A stretch of DNA of 64,000 nucleotides from Rosettibacter sp037481715 (GCA_037481715.1 JBBFLD010000001.1:372001-436000), one strand, 5' to 3'. Positions 26,292 to 36,146 are shown, counted from the stretch's first letter. Notes: generated by a model from the sequence alone, not told the origin. Numbers and translations are program-made.

Positions 26292-27182
26292 CTATCTATC
26301 AATAAATGCATAATTAAGCATTTTATAAACGAGTTTTGCTGCAACAAAATTTGAAGATGGATGATATTTGGTTGGAGCTAATTCCACAACATCAAATCCT
26401 ACGATATTTTTTTCAATACCGACTGCTTTAAGTAAATTCATAGTTTCATCCCAGAATAATCCGCCTGGTTCTGGTGTGCCTGTAGCTGGTAACAACGAAG
26501 GATCCAAACCATCTACATCAAAAGTTATGTAGACATTTTCTGTTAGATTGTTTACAACCAACTCATGCCAATTTTCTCCATACATACCCATTTTAATCTC
26601 ACGCGCGTAAAATGTTTTTATCCCCTTGTTCTTTTTTATCTCAAGTTCATCAATGCATTGAGCACGAATTCCAACTTGGACAATATTTGAATTGAATTCT
26701 GCAACTCGAGCCATTACACATGCATGTGAATATTTTGAACCTTCATAGCTGTCTCTTAAATCTGAATGCGCATCAATTTGCAGAATAGAAAGATTTGGGA
26801 ATCTTTCATGAAATGCCATAATTGGTGCTGCAGATAGTGAATGTTCGCCGCCGAGTGTTACAACAAATTTTCCTTCATCAATATGTTTTGCAACTTCTTT
26901 ATGAATTTTTTGTAATGATTTTTCAATTGATAATTTTTGAAGATTAATAGGTTCAAGCGTACAAATTCCTTTTTCAAAACAAAGTTCTCTTTTCTGTTCT
27001 TCATCATAGAATTCAACATAATGAGAAGCTTTTAATATTTCTTCTGGTCCTTTGCTTGTTCCTTTCCCATAGCTTACTGTTTTTTCAAGCGGTACAGGAA
27101 GAATAACTATTTGAGAATCTTTATAGTTAGAATATTTTTTTTCGATGCCAAGAAAATTTTGTTTTATTCCAAGTTCTTTCAT
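26292..27182 (-). CDS. speB: Agmatinase (arginase/agmatinase family)
   Basis: A 296-residue Mn-dependent ureohydrolase converting agmatine to putrescine and urea. Metal ligands are in GGEHS, DAHSDLRD and FDVDGLDPS, all intact. EPGG after ATGTP fits agmatinase better than arginase. An AAAGGAG site precedes the ATG. Together with the deoxyhypusine-synthase-like gene at 40406 it hints at agmatine-linked polyamine metabolism. The accessory island starts 21 bases after its stop. Confidence 0.92.
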   Translation of the reverse strand: MKELGIKQNFLGIEKKYSNYKDSQIVILPVPLEKTVSYGKGTSKGPEEILKASHYVEFYDEEQKRELCFEKGICTLEPINLQKLSIEKSLQKIHKEVAKHIDEGKFVVTLGGEHSLSAAPIMAFHERFPNLSILQIDAHSDLRDSYEGSKYSHACVMARVAEFNSNIVQVGIRAQCIDELEIKKNKGIKTFYAREIKMGMYGENWHELVVNNLTENVYITFDVDGLDPSLLPATGTPEPGGLFWDETMNLLKAVGIEKNIVGFDVVELAPTKYHPSSNFVAAKLVYKMLNYAFIDR

Positions 27183-27201
27183 AAAACTCCTTTAATTTTT
27201 A

Positions 27202-27235
27202 GACTGTCTTAATCAAATTTATGATTAAGACAGTC
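27202..27235. repeat. Perfect 14-bp hairpin between yajC and speB
   Basis: GACTGTCTTAATCA and its exact complement flank a six-base loop. A run of eight T residues follows it on the plus strand only, whereas both neighbouring genes read minus. On the minus strand it lies between the yajC stop and the speB ribosome-binding site, so it could act as an attenuator or RNA-stability element. The CTGTCT core also occurs in the inverted repeat at 41459. Confidence 0.7.
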
Positions 27236-27241
27236 ATTTTT

Positions 27242-27556
27242 TTAATCTTTGAGAATTGTTACAATAGCAGAACGGTCGAATTTCATTTTAACATTATTGC
27301 CAACATCAATTAATACAGTTTTTTCATCAAGCTGGGCTACGGTTCCATAAAGTCCGCTGCTTAATATTACTTTATCGCCTTTCTGAACTGAAGCTAAAAG
27401 TTTTTCTCTTTCTTTTGCTCTTTTTTGTTGCGGACGAATTATCATAAAATAAAAGATAAAGAATATAGCACCAAACATAATTAAGGTGCTGATTAGACTT
27501 CCTGCTCCGCCTCCTTGTCCATTTGGCGGAGGTGCCATTGCTAATAATAAATCCAT
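27242..27556 (-). CDS. yajC: Preprotein translocase subunit YajC
   Basis: A 104-residue single-pass membrane protein that associates with SecDF. One helix (about 22-42, IMFGAIFFIFYFMIIRPQQKR) leads into the RPQ-KR motif and then a small beta domain with GDKVILSSGLYGTV. It lies three bases after tgt; tgt-yajC is a very common gene pair. Confidence 0.95.
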   Translation of the reverse strand: MDLLLAMAPPPNGQGGGAGSLISTLIMFGAIFFIFYFMIIRPQQKRAKEREKLLASVQKGDKVILSSGLYGTVAQLDEKTVLIDVGNNVKMKFDRSAIVTILKD

Positions 27557-27559
27557 TTT

Positions 27560-28708
27560 TTACTCCTCTTTTGATTGAACATTGATTGAAATTATTTTTG
27601 TTATTTCATCTTTCCATTCAGAAAATTTACCTTCTTTTATCTTTTCACGAGCAGTTCTGATTAGATTTAGATAAAAAGTTAAATTATGAATAGTTGCTAA
27701 CTCCAAAGCTAAGATTTCTTTTGCATTAAATAAATGCCTTAAATATGCTTTTGTAAAATTTTTACATGTATAACAATTGCATTCATCATCAAGCGGGCTG
27801 AAATCATCCTTGTAAGCTGCATTTCGAATTGTAACTATTCCTTTTGAAGTAAATAAATATGCATTTCTAGCATTTCGTGTAGGCATCACACAATCAAACA
27901 TATCAATACCTCGAGCAATTGCTTCAAGAATATTTTCGGGTCTTCCAACACCCATTAAATATCTTGGTTTATTTTCAGGAAGAAAATCTGTTGTGAAATC
28001 TACAATTTCATACATTGTTTCTACTGGTTCTCCAACTGCCAAGCCGCCAATTGCATAACCATCAAATTCAAGTTTGGTTAAATCTTTTGCTGAGCTTTCA
28101 CGTAAATCTTTGTAAACACTCCCCTGAACAATTCCAAATAAAAATTGTTCATAACCATAAAGAGGATTTGTAGATTCAAATGATTCTTTGTTTAGGATTG
28201 CCCATTTTGATGTCAACTCTTTTGATTTTTTTGCGTAATCATATTCACATGGATAAGGAGTACATTCATCAAGAGGCATCATTATATCCGAGCCAATGCT
28301 TCTTTGAATTTCTATTACTTTCTTTGGTGTAAAAAAATGAATTGAGCCGTCGAGATGTGAACGAAATTCGACTCCATCATTTTTTAATTTTCTTAAATCA
28401 GATAAGCTGTAAACCTGAAAGCCGCCGCTGTCTGTAAGTATTGGCAAATCCCAATTCATAAATTTATGAAGACCTCCTGCCGCTTCTAAAATTTGTGTGC
28501 CTGGTCTTAGGTATAAATGATAAGTATTAGAAAGAATAATTTCTGCTTTTACCTCTTCTTTCAAAATTCTTTGAGTAATTGCTTTCACTGTTCCTTGAGT
28601 TCCAACAGGCATAAATATAGGTGTTTGAACAATGCCATGTGCCGTTTGGAATTCTCCTGTTCTTGCTTTTGAATTTTTGTCTTGATAATTGATTTTAAAA
28701 TTTAACAA
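27560..28708 (-). CDS. tgt: tRNA-guanine transglycosylase
   Basis: A 382-residue enzyme that exchanges guanine 34 for preQ1 in tRNAs with GUN anticodons. TDSGGFQVYSL holds the active-site Asp; MGVGRPENILEAI and DCVMPTRNARN (the second catalytic Asp region) are standard; the zinc site is CNCYTC with a later His (ATIHN). The start is TTG at 28708 behind AGGAAAGG. Confidence 0.97.
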   Translation of the reverse strand: MLNFKINYQDKNSKARTGEFQTAHGIVQTPIFMPVGTQGTVKAITQRILKEEVKAEIILSNTYHLYLRPGTQILEAAGGLHKFMNWDLPILTDSGGFQVYSLSDLRKLKNDGVEFRSHLDGSIHFFTPKKVIEIQRSIGSDIMMPLDECTPYPCEYDYAKKSKELTSKWAILNKESFESTNPLYGYEQFLFGIVQGSVYKDLRESSAKDLTKLEFDGYAIGGLAVGEPVETMYEIVDFTTDFLPENKPRYLMGVGRPENILEAIARGIDMFDCVMPTRNARNAYLFTSKGIVTIRNAAYKDDFSPLDDECNCYTCKNFTKAYLRHLFNAKEILALELATIHNLTFYLNLIRTAREKIKEGKFSEWKDEITKIISINVQSKEE

Positions 28709-28786
28709 TCCTTTCCTGCAATTTTTGTTTTCAAAGATAATGATTTTTTAGTTCAACTAATTGTAAGGAATGATTAGGTGGTTATG

Positions 28787-30019
28787 TTATTCTCTTGTTT
28801 CGAGTTCTATAATAATTTTTAATAAGTCAATTTTAGTTTTGCTCGATTTCAGAATTAAAATTGTAAAGTGGTCAATTTTAAATGATTCTCCTTTAAGTGG
28901 AATTCTTCCCAATTTCGTGGTGATATATCCTGCAATTGTTTCATAATCTCCTTCTTCTATTCCAAAATTATGTTCTTCATTAAGATAATCAATTTCAACT
29001 TTTCCGCTTAAGATGTATGTATTGTTATTTATCTTTTTAACAATTTTTTCTTCTACATCATATTCATCTCGTATTTCGCCAAATAATTCTTCAATTAAAT
29101 CTTCCATTGTAACAATTCCTGCCGTACCTCCAAATTCATCAACTACAACGGCAATGGAAAATTGTTTATCCAAAAATTCATTCAGCATTTCTAAACTCTT
29201 TTTTGTTTCCGGCACAAAAACAACTTCTCTGATAACTGATGAAAGACTTTCCGGCATTTTGAAAAAATCTTTAATCAAAACCATACCTTTAATGTTATCA
29301 AGATTTTCTTCATAGACAATTAATTTTGAATAACCAGATTCAATAAACTTATCAAGAACTTCATCAACGCTGCTTTTTATATCAACACCAACAATATCAG
29401 TCCGTGGTGTCATGGCTTCATAAACTTTTTGTTCTTTTATTTCAATTATTTTATAAATGATATCCGATTGTTCTTCATCAATTTTTTTTGCTTTTGTGCT
29501 TTCTTCAATTAAATCCTGAATGTCTTCTCTGTCAACAACATTTAGAATTCCTTCTTCTTCCATTTTATTCATGCGGTTAATTACAGAAGATATATTGCTT
29601 GTGATTTTTGATAATGGAAAAATTAGAAACGAAATAATTCTTAATGGTATTGCAGAAATTAAAATCAACAAATCTGCTAATTCAGTTCCAATATATTTTG
29701 GCATCAATTCACCAAATATTAAAAGCAACGCAGTAGAAATAATAAGTATTTCGAATTCTTCCAGATTTAAATAAGTAAGAAGGTAAAAAGAGATAATCGA
29801 AGCAAAGGCAATATTGGTAATATTGTTCGAAATTAAGATTGTAGAGAAAAAAGAATCGGGATTTTTCAGAAAATAATATGCGTTCTTAGCATAGATATTT
29901 CCTTTTCTTGCACGCAGCTCAATTTTAATTTTGTTAGCAACAATATAAGCTATTTCAGATGAAGAAAAGAAAGCACTTAAGAAAAGTAAAATTATAAGCA
30001 ATATTATATCGTTAATCAT
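28787..30019 (-). CDS. CNNM/CorC family membrane protein
   Basis: A 410-residue protein with an N-terminal DUF21/CNNM membrane domain of about four helices (ASSEIAY-type start SSSEIAY), two CBS domains (about 200-315, including TPRTDIVGVD and VVDEFGGTAGIVTMEDL) and a C-terminal CorC_HlyC domain (ISGKVEID-like SGKVEIDYL). Such proteins are linked to Mg2+/Co2+ efflux; older names call them hemolysins. Four-base overlap with the UbiA-family gene upstream. Confidence 0.9.
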   Translation of the reverse strand: MINDIILLIILLFLSAFFSSSEIAYIVANKIKIELRARKGNIYAKNAYYFLKNPDSFFSTILISNNITNIAFASIISFYLLTYLNLEEFEILIISTALLLIFGELMPKYIGTELADLLILISAIPLRIISFLIFPLSKITSNISSVINRMNKMEEEGILNVVDREDIQDLIEESTKAKKIDEEQSDIIYKIIEIKEQKVYEAMTPRTDIVGVDIKSSVDEVLDKFIESGYSKLIVYEENLDNIKGMVLIKDFFKMPESLSSVIREVVFVPETKKSLEMLNEFLDKQFSIAVVVDEFGGTAGIVTMEDLIEELFGEIRDEYDVEEKIVKKINNNTYILSGKVEIDYLNEEHNFGIEEGDYETIAGYITTKLGRIPLKGESFKIDHFTILILKSSKTKIDLLKIIIELETRE

Positions 30020-30906
30020 ATTTTCAAATAAATTATTGATAATGTAAAAATTGTGTATAAAATCAAATTAAAAATCATTGGCTTATCTGTAAGTAAAACT
30101 TCAACTATATTTTCTCCTTTATTTTCCTTAAAAGCAAGATACATGTACCTGAAAATTCCAAAAAGCACAAAGATTGTTGTATAAATTAATTTTTCTGTGC
30201 CAAATTCTAAAACAGCTCTTGCAGATACAGTATATAATGCATAAGAAATTACAACTCCAGATGCAGTAACAGAAACCATTTGGTCAATAAAACTAAGTGT
30301 GTATTTATCGAGCACTTCTCGTTGTTCGTTAATTTTCTGATAACTCACGAATTCAATTCTTCTTTTCATTATTGCTAAAAATAAAGATAGAAATAATGTT
30401 GTTAGTATTAACCAGTTAGAAATGTAAACAGAAATTATTAATCCACCGCCAATAACTCTAAGCATAAAGCCAGCAGAAATACAAAATACATCAATGATGA
30501 CAAAATTTTTCCAGCGGATAGAATAAAAAATATTAATCAAAACATAAATTAAAATTACAATTACAAACTCGTTCCATATTAAGAAACAAAGCAAGAATGT
30601 TATTAAGAAGAGAAGAGTTAGAATTAATTTTGCTTCTGAATATGTAATGGAGCCTGCGGCTAAAGGTCTGTTTTTCTTTATTGGATGAATTTTATCTCTT
30701 TCAATATCCATCAAATCATTAAAAACATAAATCAAGCTCGATGCAAATGAAAATGTTATAAAAGCTACAATAACTTTTGAGAAATAATCATAATCAAATA
30801 AATGTTTAGAAAAAACAAGAGGGACAAAAACAAAAACATTTTTCAGCCAGCTAGTTATGCGAATCTGTTTCAGGTATAATTGAATTTTCTTCAAAGAAAA
30901 ACTCAT
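30016..30906 (-). CDS. UbiA-family prenyltransferase, DPPR-synthase-like
   Basis: A 296-residue polytopic enzyme with about eight helices. The first Asp-rich motif reads FNDLMDIERDK followed by KKNRPLAAG, and the second region DVFCISAGFMLRVIGGG. This combination resembles decaprenyl-phosphate phosphoribosyltransferases (5-phospho-ribosyl transfer to a polyprenyl phosphate) more than quinone-pathway UbiA. The role in polysaccharide precursor supply is an inference. Coupled to mutL (two-base gap) and the CorC gene. Confidence 0.8.
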   Translation of the reverse strand: MSFSLKKIQLYLKQIRITSWLKNVFVFVPLVFSKHLFDYDYFSKVIVAFITFSFASSLIYVFNDLMDIERDKIHPIKKNRPLAAGSITYSEAKLILTLLFLITFLLCFLIWNEFVIVILIYVLINIFYSIRWKNFVIIDVFCISAGFMLRVIGGGLIISVYISNWLILTTLFLSLFLAIMKRRIEFVSYQKINEQREVLDKYTLSFIDQMVSVTASGVVISYALYTVSARAVLEFGTEKLIYTTIFVLFGIFRYMYLAFKENKGENIVEVLLTDKPMIFNLILYTIFTLSIIYLKI

Positions 30907-30908
30907 AA

Positions 30909-32783
30909 TTATGTTCTGCCAAATCGTTTATCGAATTCTTCTATTGGGATTTTAATTATAATTGGTCTGCCATGCGGACAAACATAAGGCATCGAAGTAG
31001 CAAAAAGTTTATCGACAAGAATTCTCATTTCTCTTTCATTTAATTTATCGCCGGCTTTTATTGCTGCTTTACATGAAAAAGATTTGGCAAGATTATCCTT
31101 TACATCCAATCTATTCTCCTGTTGGTTTTTTCTATACTCATGAAGAATATCGAGAAGTGTATCAACCTCATGTTCTGCTTTTAAATCTGGTGGTATTCCT
31201 GCAATTTCAATTACATTTTTTGATTTGAATTTTATTATGAATCCGAGGTTAGTAAGATAAGGTTCCAAATCTTTTGCAAGCTGATAATCTGCAGGGTCTA
31301 ATTGAACAGATTGAGGAAAAAGTAATTGTTGAGAAAAAGGAATATTCGCATCAAATGACTGCAAGGCTTGTTCATACAAAATTCTTTCGTGAGCTACATG
31401 TGCATCAATAATCATCAACCCGCTTTTGATTTGCGAAAGAATATACTTGTTATGAAGCATTACAATAAAAGGAGTATCAGCCTCTGAATTTTTGAGAGAA
31501 TCATATTGATGAGTTATTTCAATTTGTTTCGAATCGAATGGATGTTCAACTTCAACTGGAGCAGCAGCTGATTTGATATCGTTATTCAAATCGCCAAACA
31601 ATCGTTCAATATCTTCTTCATTAAAAATTGGAGTTCTTTTTATTTCATCAGACTGAGCAAATTGTCTGCTGAATGGTCTATCGCTAAAATCTTCTTTCTC
31701 AATTGATTTGAAATTTTGAAAACGAAGCGAGGTATCAACCGAGCTGCCTCCAAGCTCGATATTGGGAACAAGATCGTAACTTCCTAAAGTTTTTTTAATA
31801 ACAGCATGAACAAAAGAATAAATTTCTTTTTCATCATCAAATTTAACTTCCAATTTTGATGGATGAACATTCACATCAACTTTGTGCGGGTCGATTGTCA
31901 TAAACAATACAAAGAATGGATAATCGCCTTTATCAAGAATGTTTTCGTAAGCTGTGTAAACTGCATGATTAATTATTTTGTTTGTAACATATCTTTTATT
32001 CAAAAAGAAGTATTGGTCACCTTTGCTTTTTTGTAAATAAGCAGGTTTTGTTATAAAGCCTGTTAAGCTGATATAATCTGTAATTTCTTTTACTTCAAGA
32101 ACCGCATCAATAATATTTTCTGCAAAAACATCTTTCATTCTGTCGTAAATTGAACTTGCAGCAAAATCAAAAATAAGGTCGTCATCATTATAAAATTTGA
32201 AACTAATTTCAGGATGACTCAATGCTGCTCTTTTGAATGCATCCAGAATGTGTTTTAATTCAGTTGCATTGCTTTTTAGAAAATTTCTTCTTGCAGGGAC
32301 ATTGTAAAATAAATTTTTTACTGAAACAGAAGTGCCAATTGGGAATGAATCTTTTTCAATAATTATTTGACCATCATTTTCGATTTTTATGATTGTTCCT
32401 AATTCATCTTCTTTCCTTCTGGTTTTTAATTCAAACTGGCTGACAGCTGCAATGGATGCAAGAGCTTCGCCGCGAAATCCAAAAGTTGTAATTGATTCTA
32501 AATCTTCTACTGTAGCAATTTTGCTTGTTGCATGTCGTTGAACACATAGAACAGCATCTTCTTCTGACATCCCGCTTCCATCATCAACAACTTGAATTAA
32601 AGTTTTGCCAGCATTTTTTATAATAACATCTATGTTTTTTGCATCGGCATCAATTGAATTTTCAAGAAGTTCTTTAACTACAGATTCAGGACGATTAACA
32701 ACTTCTCCTGCTGCAATCTTATTTGCAACATTTTCAGGCAATATTTTGATTTTATTTTTCACTTTTTTCTCACACTTTTTCAA
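30909..32783 (-). CDS. mutL: DNA mismatch repair protein MutL
   Basis: A 624-residue GHKL ATPase. N-terminal motifs IAAGEVVNRPESVVKELLENS and DDGSGM, then FGFRGEALASI; C-terminal SCKAAIKAG and CPHGRP. The endonuclease motif reads DAHVAHERILYE, which keeps the acidic and His positions of D-Q-H-A-x2-E-x4-E while changing Gln and Ala. Nicking activity is therefore likely. The start is a TTG overlapping the folA stop (TTGA). Confidence 0.96.
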   Translation of the reverse strand: MKKCEKKVKNKIKILPENVANKIAAGEVVNRPESVVKELLENSIDADAKNIDVIIKNAGKTLIQVVDDGSGMSEEDAVLCVQRHATSKIATVEDLESITTFGFRGEALASIAAVSQFELKTRRKEDELGTIIKIENDGQIIIEKDSFPIGTSVSVKNLFYNVPARRNFLKSNATELKHILDAFKRAALSHPEISFKFYNDDDLIFDFAASSIYDRMKDVFAENIIDAVLEVKEITDYISLTGFITKPAYLQKSKGDQYFFLNKRYVTNKIINHAVYTAYENILDKGDYPFFVLFMTIDPHKVDVNVHPSKLEVKFDDEKEIYSFVHAVIKKTLGSYDLVPNIELGGSSVDTSLRFQNFKSIEKEDFSDRPFSRQFAQSDEIKRTPIFNEEDIERLFGDLNNDIKSAAAPVEVEHPFDSKQIEITHQYDSLKNSEADTPFIVMLHNKYILSQIKSGLMIIDAHVAHERILYEQALQSFDANIPFSQQLLFPQSVQLDPADYQLAKDLEPYLTNLGFIIKFKSKNVIEIAGIPPDLKAEHEVDTLLDILHEYRKNQQENRLDVKDNLAKSFSCKAAIKAGDKLNEREMRILVDKLFATSMPYVCPHGRPIIIKIPIEEFDKRFGRT

Positions 32784-33250
32784 TTTGTGATTCTAATATA
32801 ATGATGAACTGTAAAATCAGTAAACTTTTTTATTGAATTTAATTTCCACTCATTAAGTTCAATTTCAGGGAAAAATGTATCTCCATCAGCTGTAAATTTC
32901 ATTTTGGACAAAATAATTTCATCTGCAATTGAAATTGTCTGTCTAAAAATACTTTCGCCGCCAATTATAAAAACTTGATCAAACTTTTTTTCACAGTAAT
33001 TGAATGCATCTGAAAGTGAGCCAAATGCTAAGATATGAGGATATTTTTTTACATCATGTGTTATGACAATATTAATCCTATTCTCTAATGGCTTACCAAT
33101 AGATTCCCATGTTTTTCTTCCCATTATCACTGGAAAACCTAAGGTTATATTTCGAAAATGAGTTAATTCTTCTTTGCTATGCCATGGTATTTTTCCATTC
33201 TTCCCGATAACAAAATTTTCTGAAACTGCAGCTATAATAATCTTTTTCAT
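32780..33250 (-). CDS. folA: Dihydrofolate reductase
   Basis: A 156-residue enzyme. IGKNGKIPWHSKEEL, PVIMGRKTWESIG and FIIGGESIFRQ are the substrate and NADPH binding motifs. Tetrahydrofolate regeneration is expected. It lies near thyX, whose reaction does not itself oxidise tetrahydrofolate. Overlaps mutL by four bases. Confidence 0.95.
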   Translation of the reverse strand: MKKIIIAAVSENFVIGKNGKIPWHSKEELTHFRNITLGFPVIMGRKTWESIGKPLENRINIVITHDVKKYPHILAFGSLSDAFNYCEKKFDQVFIIGGESIFRQTISIADEIILSKMKFTADGDTFFPEIELNEWKLNSIKKFTDFTVHHYIRITN

Positions 33251-33355
33251 TTCATTCTCTTTTCGTCAATAACTAAAATAATTCGATGATAAATTTATAA
33301 ATAAAGATTCACATTTATTCTGAAGTATCTTAAAGCCACTAATATAATTTTGTTT

Positions 33356-33529
33356 ATGATTTTCAAAACAATTGAAGATTATTATCAAAACTTTGCTATT
33401 GATAATTTCATGAAACAGAATGAGGAAATATTTGAAAAGTTATTTTTTGATGATTATAGATTTATTTGCTTAACTTCAATTGCACTAAGAAAAAAATTTT
33501 TCACCAGGGTTTTTCCAATCCCAATTTAA
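33356..33529 (+). CDS. Possible 57-residue protein
   Basis: An open frame ATG to TAA on the opposite strand to its neighbours, in the folA-thyX gap and overlapping the last 29 bases of thyX. The product would be charged and helical (IEDYYQNFAIDNFMKQNEE). No ribosome-binding site is seen and no family is recognised. It may be the remnant of a longer gene or chance. Confidence 0.22.
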   Translation: MIFKTIEDYYQNFAIDNFMKQNEEIFEKLFFDDYRFICLTSIALRKKFFTRVFPIPI

Positions 33530-34421
33530 TTAGTTTCTCTTCAAATTCTATTCTTTCTCTGTTTCTTGCGAGTCGATTTTCAATTTTATTCAGCCAGCCT
33601 AAATCTTCAGCAATTTTGAGTGCTTCATCAATTTTATTCTTGATTAACGCATTAATAATTTTTATTTCGTATGAAGAGAAAGTAATTGAATTTATTTGAT
33701 AATCAAGAAAAGCTTCCCATGCTAAAGGACACCATTTAGCAACTATTTCATTTCCAATCACATTTGCATAAGAACGAATTTCAAATTGTGCATGACTATC
33801 CATTCTCAATGAAAGGAAATGTAAAAGATTATGCAAATCAATTTTCCAGTATGCTTCTGTATAAGTTGAAAGAGGCAGGTCTTTGCGTGCTTGTTCGCGT
33901 GCAACACCAAGCTCCAATCTTTCCTGATAAATTTCTCTTGCAAAATTTTGAAGTTCTTCTTCTCGCTCAGAAAGTTTTTTCCCAATTGATTCATCTAGAA
34001 ATCCATTGCTCCCCTGTTTATTATCTTTTGCCTGAAGTCTCCACTGATTTGGTTCAGTTTTTTGTGTTGCATCAATAGCAATAGAATATCTTGTTGAATA
34101 TTCATTCACATTTGCAGTTCTATGACGAATCCATTGCCGCCATGTATCCATAGGAACACGCAAATGAAATTTTATTTCACACATTTCGAATGGTGTTGTA
34201 TGTCTATTGCGCATTAAATAACGAATTAATCCTCTGTCTTCACTTACTTTTTTTGTTCCTTTTCCATAAGAAACTCGAGCTGCCTGAACAATGGATTCAT
34301 CGGAACCCATGTAATCAATCACGCGAACAAATCCGTCATCGAGAACAGGAAATTTTTTACCCAGGATTTCATCAAGTGCAGGCACTCTTACTTTTTCTAT
34401 CTTTTCAAATTCATTTTGCAT
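33501..34421 (-). CDS. thyX: Flavin-dependent thymidylate synthase
   Basis: A 306-residue ThyX making dTMP from dUMP with FAD and methylene-tetrahydrofolate. The signature R-H-R-x7-S is present as RHRTANVNEYS (99-109) followed by RY. NRHTTPFE (72-79) is the other conserved block. Slightly longer than the usual ~250 residues, with extra length in the C-terminal region. The gene lies upstream of folA on the same strand with a 250-base gap. Confidence 0.96.
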   Translation of the reverse strand: MQNEFEKIEKVRVPALDEILGKKFPVLDDGFVRVIDYMGSDESIVQAARVSYGKGTKKVSEDRGLIRYLMRNRHTTPFEMCEIKFHLRVPMDTWRQWIRHRTANVNEYSTRYSIAIDATQKTEPNQWRLQAKDNKQGSNGFLDESIGKKLSEREEELQNFAREIYQERLELGVAREQARKDLPLSTYTEAYWKIDLHNLLHFLSLRMDSHAQFEIRSYANVIGNEIVAKWCPLAWEAFLDYQINSITFSSYEIKIINALIKNKIDEALKIAEDLGWLNKIENRLARNRERIEFEEKLIKLGLEKPW

Positions 34422-34435
34422 TTTTATCCTGTCTG

Positions 34436-35599
34436 TTAATTTGCTTCAATTTGTTTTAATATAAATTTGCTTATCTGTTTGCATGCAATGTCAATTCCTT
34501 TATCAATATTTGCAATAGATTCTTCAGTTGAATCAAAGTATTCAGCAAGTTCTATTAAATGAATATTTTCGTCATCCGGCAAAATACCTTCTGCTTCGCC
34601 GCAAACTATATATACTGGAATATTTTTTTGTGCAAATTTATTAGCAATAATCATTGAGCCTTTGTTCATCATACTTTGAAAATCAAATTTTCCTTCACCT
34701 GTAATTATAAGATTATAATCAGAATTTTCTGATTTAATCTCAAGATATTTTTCAATAAAATCCGATGCAAATTTTTCTTCGGCATTAAAAAATATTTTGA
34801 ATGCTGCTGCTAATCCACCGCCTGCACCACTTAGTTTAGCAATAAATTCTTCGTCCAATTCAAGTTCATGTAAAATATTTTCAAAACCTTTTTCAAGATG
34901 AACAATATCGGATTCTGTAGCACCTTTCTGATGTGCAAAAGACTTACATGCGCCTTTTTCTCCAAGCAATGGATTTTCAACATCAATAATAGTTTCCAAC
35001 TTAAATGGAAGATTAACTTCTGGAACAACTATTTTTTCTACAAGCTCAAAATTTTTGGGAAGAACATCAAGTTTATTGTCATTTTTATCATACAGTTCCA
35101 ATCCAAAAACTTCCATCATTCCAAGTCCTAAATCATTTGTGCCTGTTCCGCCAATTCCAATTATAACATGTTCAACATCAAGCAATCCATTATCAATTCC
35201 ATCAAGAATTTGAATAAGAAGTTCACCCATTCCTTTTGAAGATAGTTCCATTGGTTTGCGTTCATCTGCTGGAATTTTTTTTAATCCCAATACTTCTGCA
35301 GATTCAATGAAAAGAAATTTTTTTGATTCCCAGTAACCTACGGGGCACAAAAATTTTTCTTCACTATAAGGATAAGAAATTTCGAAATGAAGTTTTTCTA
35401 AACCGAAGTGATATTTACAAACTTCCAGAAATCCATCGCCGCCATCGGAGATTGGTTTATAGTCAAATTTTATTTTTGACTTTATATTTTTAGGAAGATG
35501 CTTATCAAATCCATTTTCGAACAGCGTAACAAGTTCGACTGAATCTGCACATTCTTTAAAACTATTTGGAGCAACAAGAACTTTTATTTGATTATTCAT
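34436..35599 (-). CDS. Glycerate kinase
   Basis: A 387-residue class II glycerate kinase. N-terminal APNSFKEC, the central GIGGTGTNDLGLGMM and LSGAGGGLAAA, and TGEGKFDFQSM are diagnostic. Phosphorylates glycerate using ATP to feed glycolysis. Overlaps the HIT gene by eight bases and ends 14 bases before thyX. Confidence 0.93.
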   Translation of the reverse strand: MNNQIKVLVAPNSFKECADSVELVTLFENGFDKHLPKNIKSKIKFDYKPISDGGDGFLEVCKYHFGLEKLHFEISYPYSEEKFLCPVGYWESKKFLFIESAEVLGLKKIPADERKPMELSSKGMGELLIQILDGIDNGLLDVEHVIIGIGGTGTNDLGLGMMEVFGLELYDKNDNKLDVLPKNFELVEKIVVPEVNLPFKLETIIDVENPLLGEKGACKSFAHQKGATESDIVHLEKGFENILHELELDEEFIAKLSGAGGGLAAAFKIFFNAEEKFASDFIEKYLEIKSENSDYNLIITGEGKFDFQSMMNKGSMIIANKFAQKNIPVYIVCGEAEGILPDDENIHLIELAEYFDSTEESIANIDKGIDIACKQISKFILKQIEAN

Positions 35600-36107
35600 T
35601 TTTCTTACTTGTTATTTTATTAAATGCATCAATTAAATTTTTCTTTGTTTGAAGCAAATCCTGTGAAATAACTTTAACTTCTCCAAGAACAGGGATAAAA
35701 TTTGTATCACCATTCCATCTTGGTACAATATGGAAATGGATATGTTCATCAATTCCTGCACCTGCAGCTTTACCTAAATTTGCACCAAAGTTATATCCAT
35801 GCGGCTGCATTGTGTAATCCAACGCTTCAAGAGTTAATTTTACAATTTGCATCACTTCATTCATTTCTTCTGTAGTCAATTGATTAAAAGATGAAATGTG
35901 ACGATGCGGGATTACCATTACATGTCCGCTGTTGTATGGATAAAGATTCAACATTACATAACACAATTTTCCTTCATAGACCTTAAGACATTTATCATCA
36001 TTGATATTTTCATTAACTGCATTGCAAAAGATGCACTCGTTGTTATCTTTTTTTCTAATGAATGATTCAATGTATTGAGAACGCCAAGGGGACCAGAGTC
36101 TTTTCAT
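35592..36107 (-). CDS. HIT-family hydrolase/phosphorylase
   Basis: A 171-residue histidine-triad protein. The triad EHIHFHIVPRW is complete, and the N-terminal CIFC with later HISSF suggests a zinc site as in Ap4A phosphorylase-like HIT proteins (LWSPWRSQY at the N-terminus is characteristic). Likely acts on dinucleoside polyphosphates or nucleotide adducts. Confidence 0.9.
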   Translation of the reverse strand: MKRLWSPWRSQYIESFIRKKDNNECIFCNAVNENINDDKCLKVYEGKLCYVMLNLYPYNSGHVMVIPHRHISSFNQLTTEEMNEVMQIVKLTLEALDYTMQPHGYNFGANLGKAAGAGIDEHIHFHIVPRWNGDTNFIPVLGEVKVISQDLLQTKKNLIDAFNKITSKKNE

Positions 36108-36128
36108 TTTTCTCCTATAAATAAAAAA

Positions 36129-36146
36129 GGCGGAAATAATTCCGCC
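36129..36146 (-). terminator. Intrinsic terminator after EF-G-like gene
   Basis: GGCGGAA / TTCCGCC with a four-base loop, followed on the minus strand by TTTTTTATTT. It lies 22 bases past the stop of the GTPase gene and just upstream of the HIT gene, separating the two transcription units. Confidence 0.85.
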
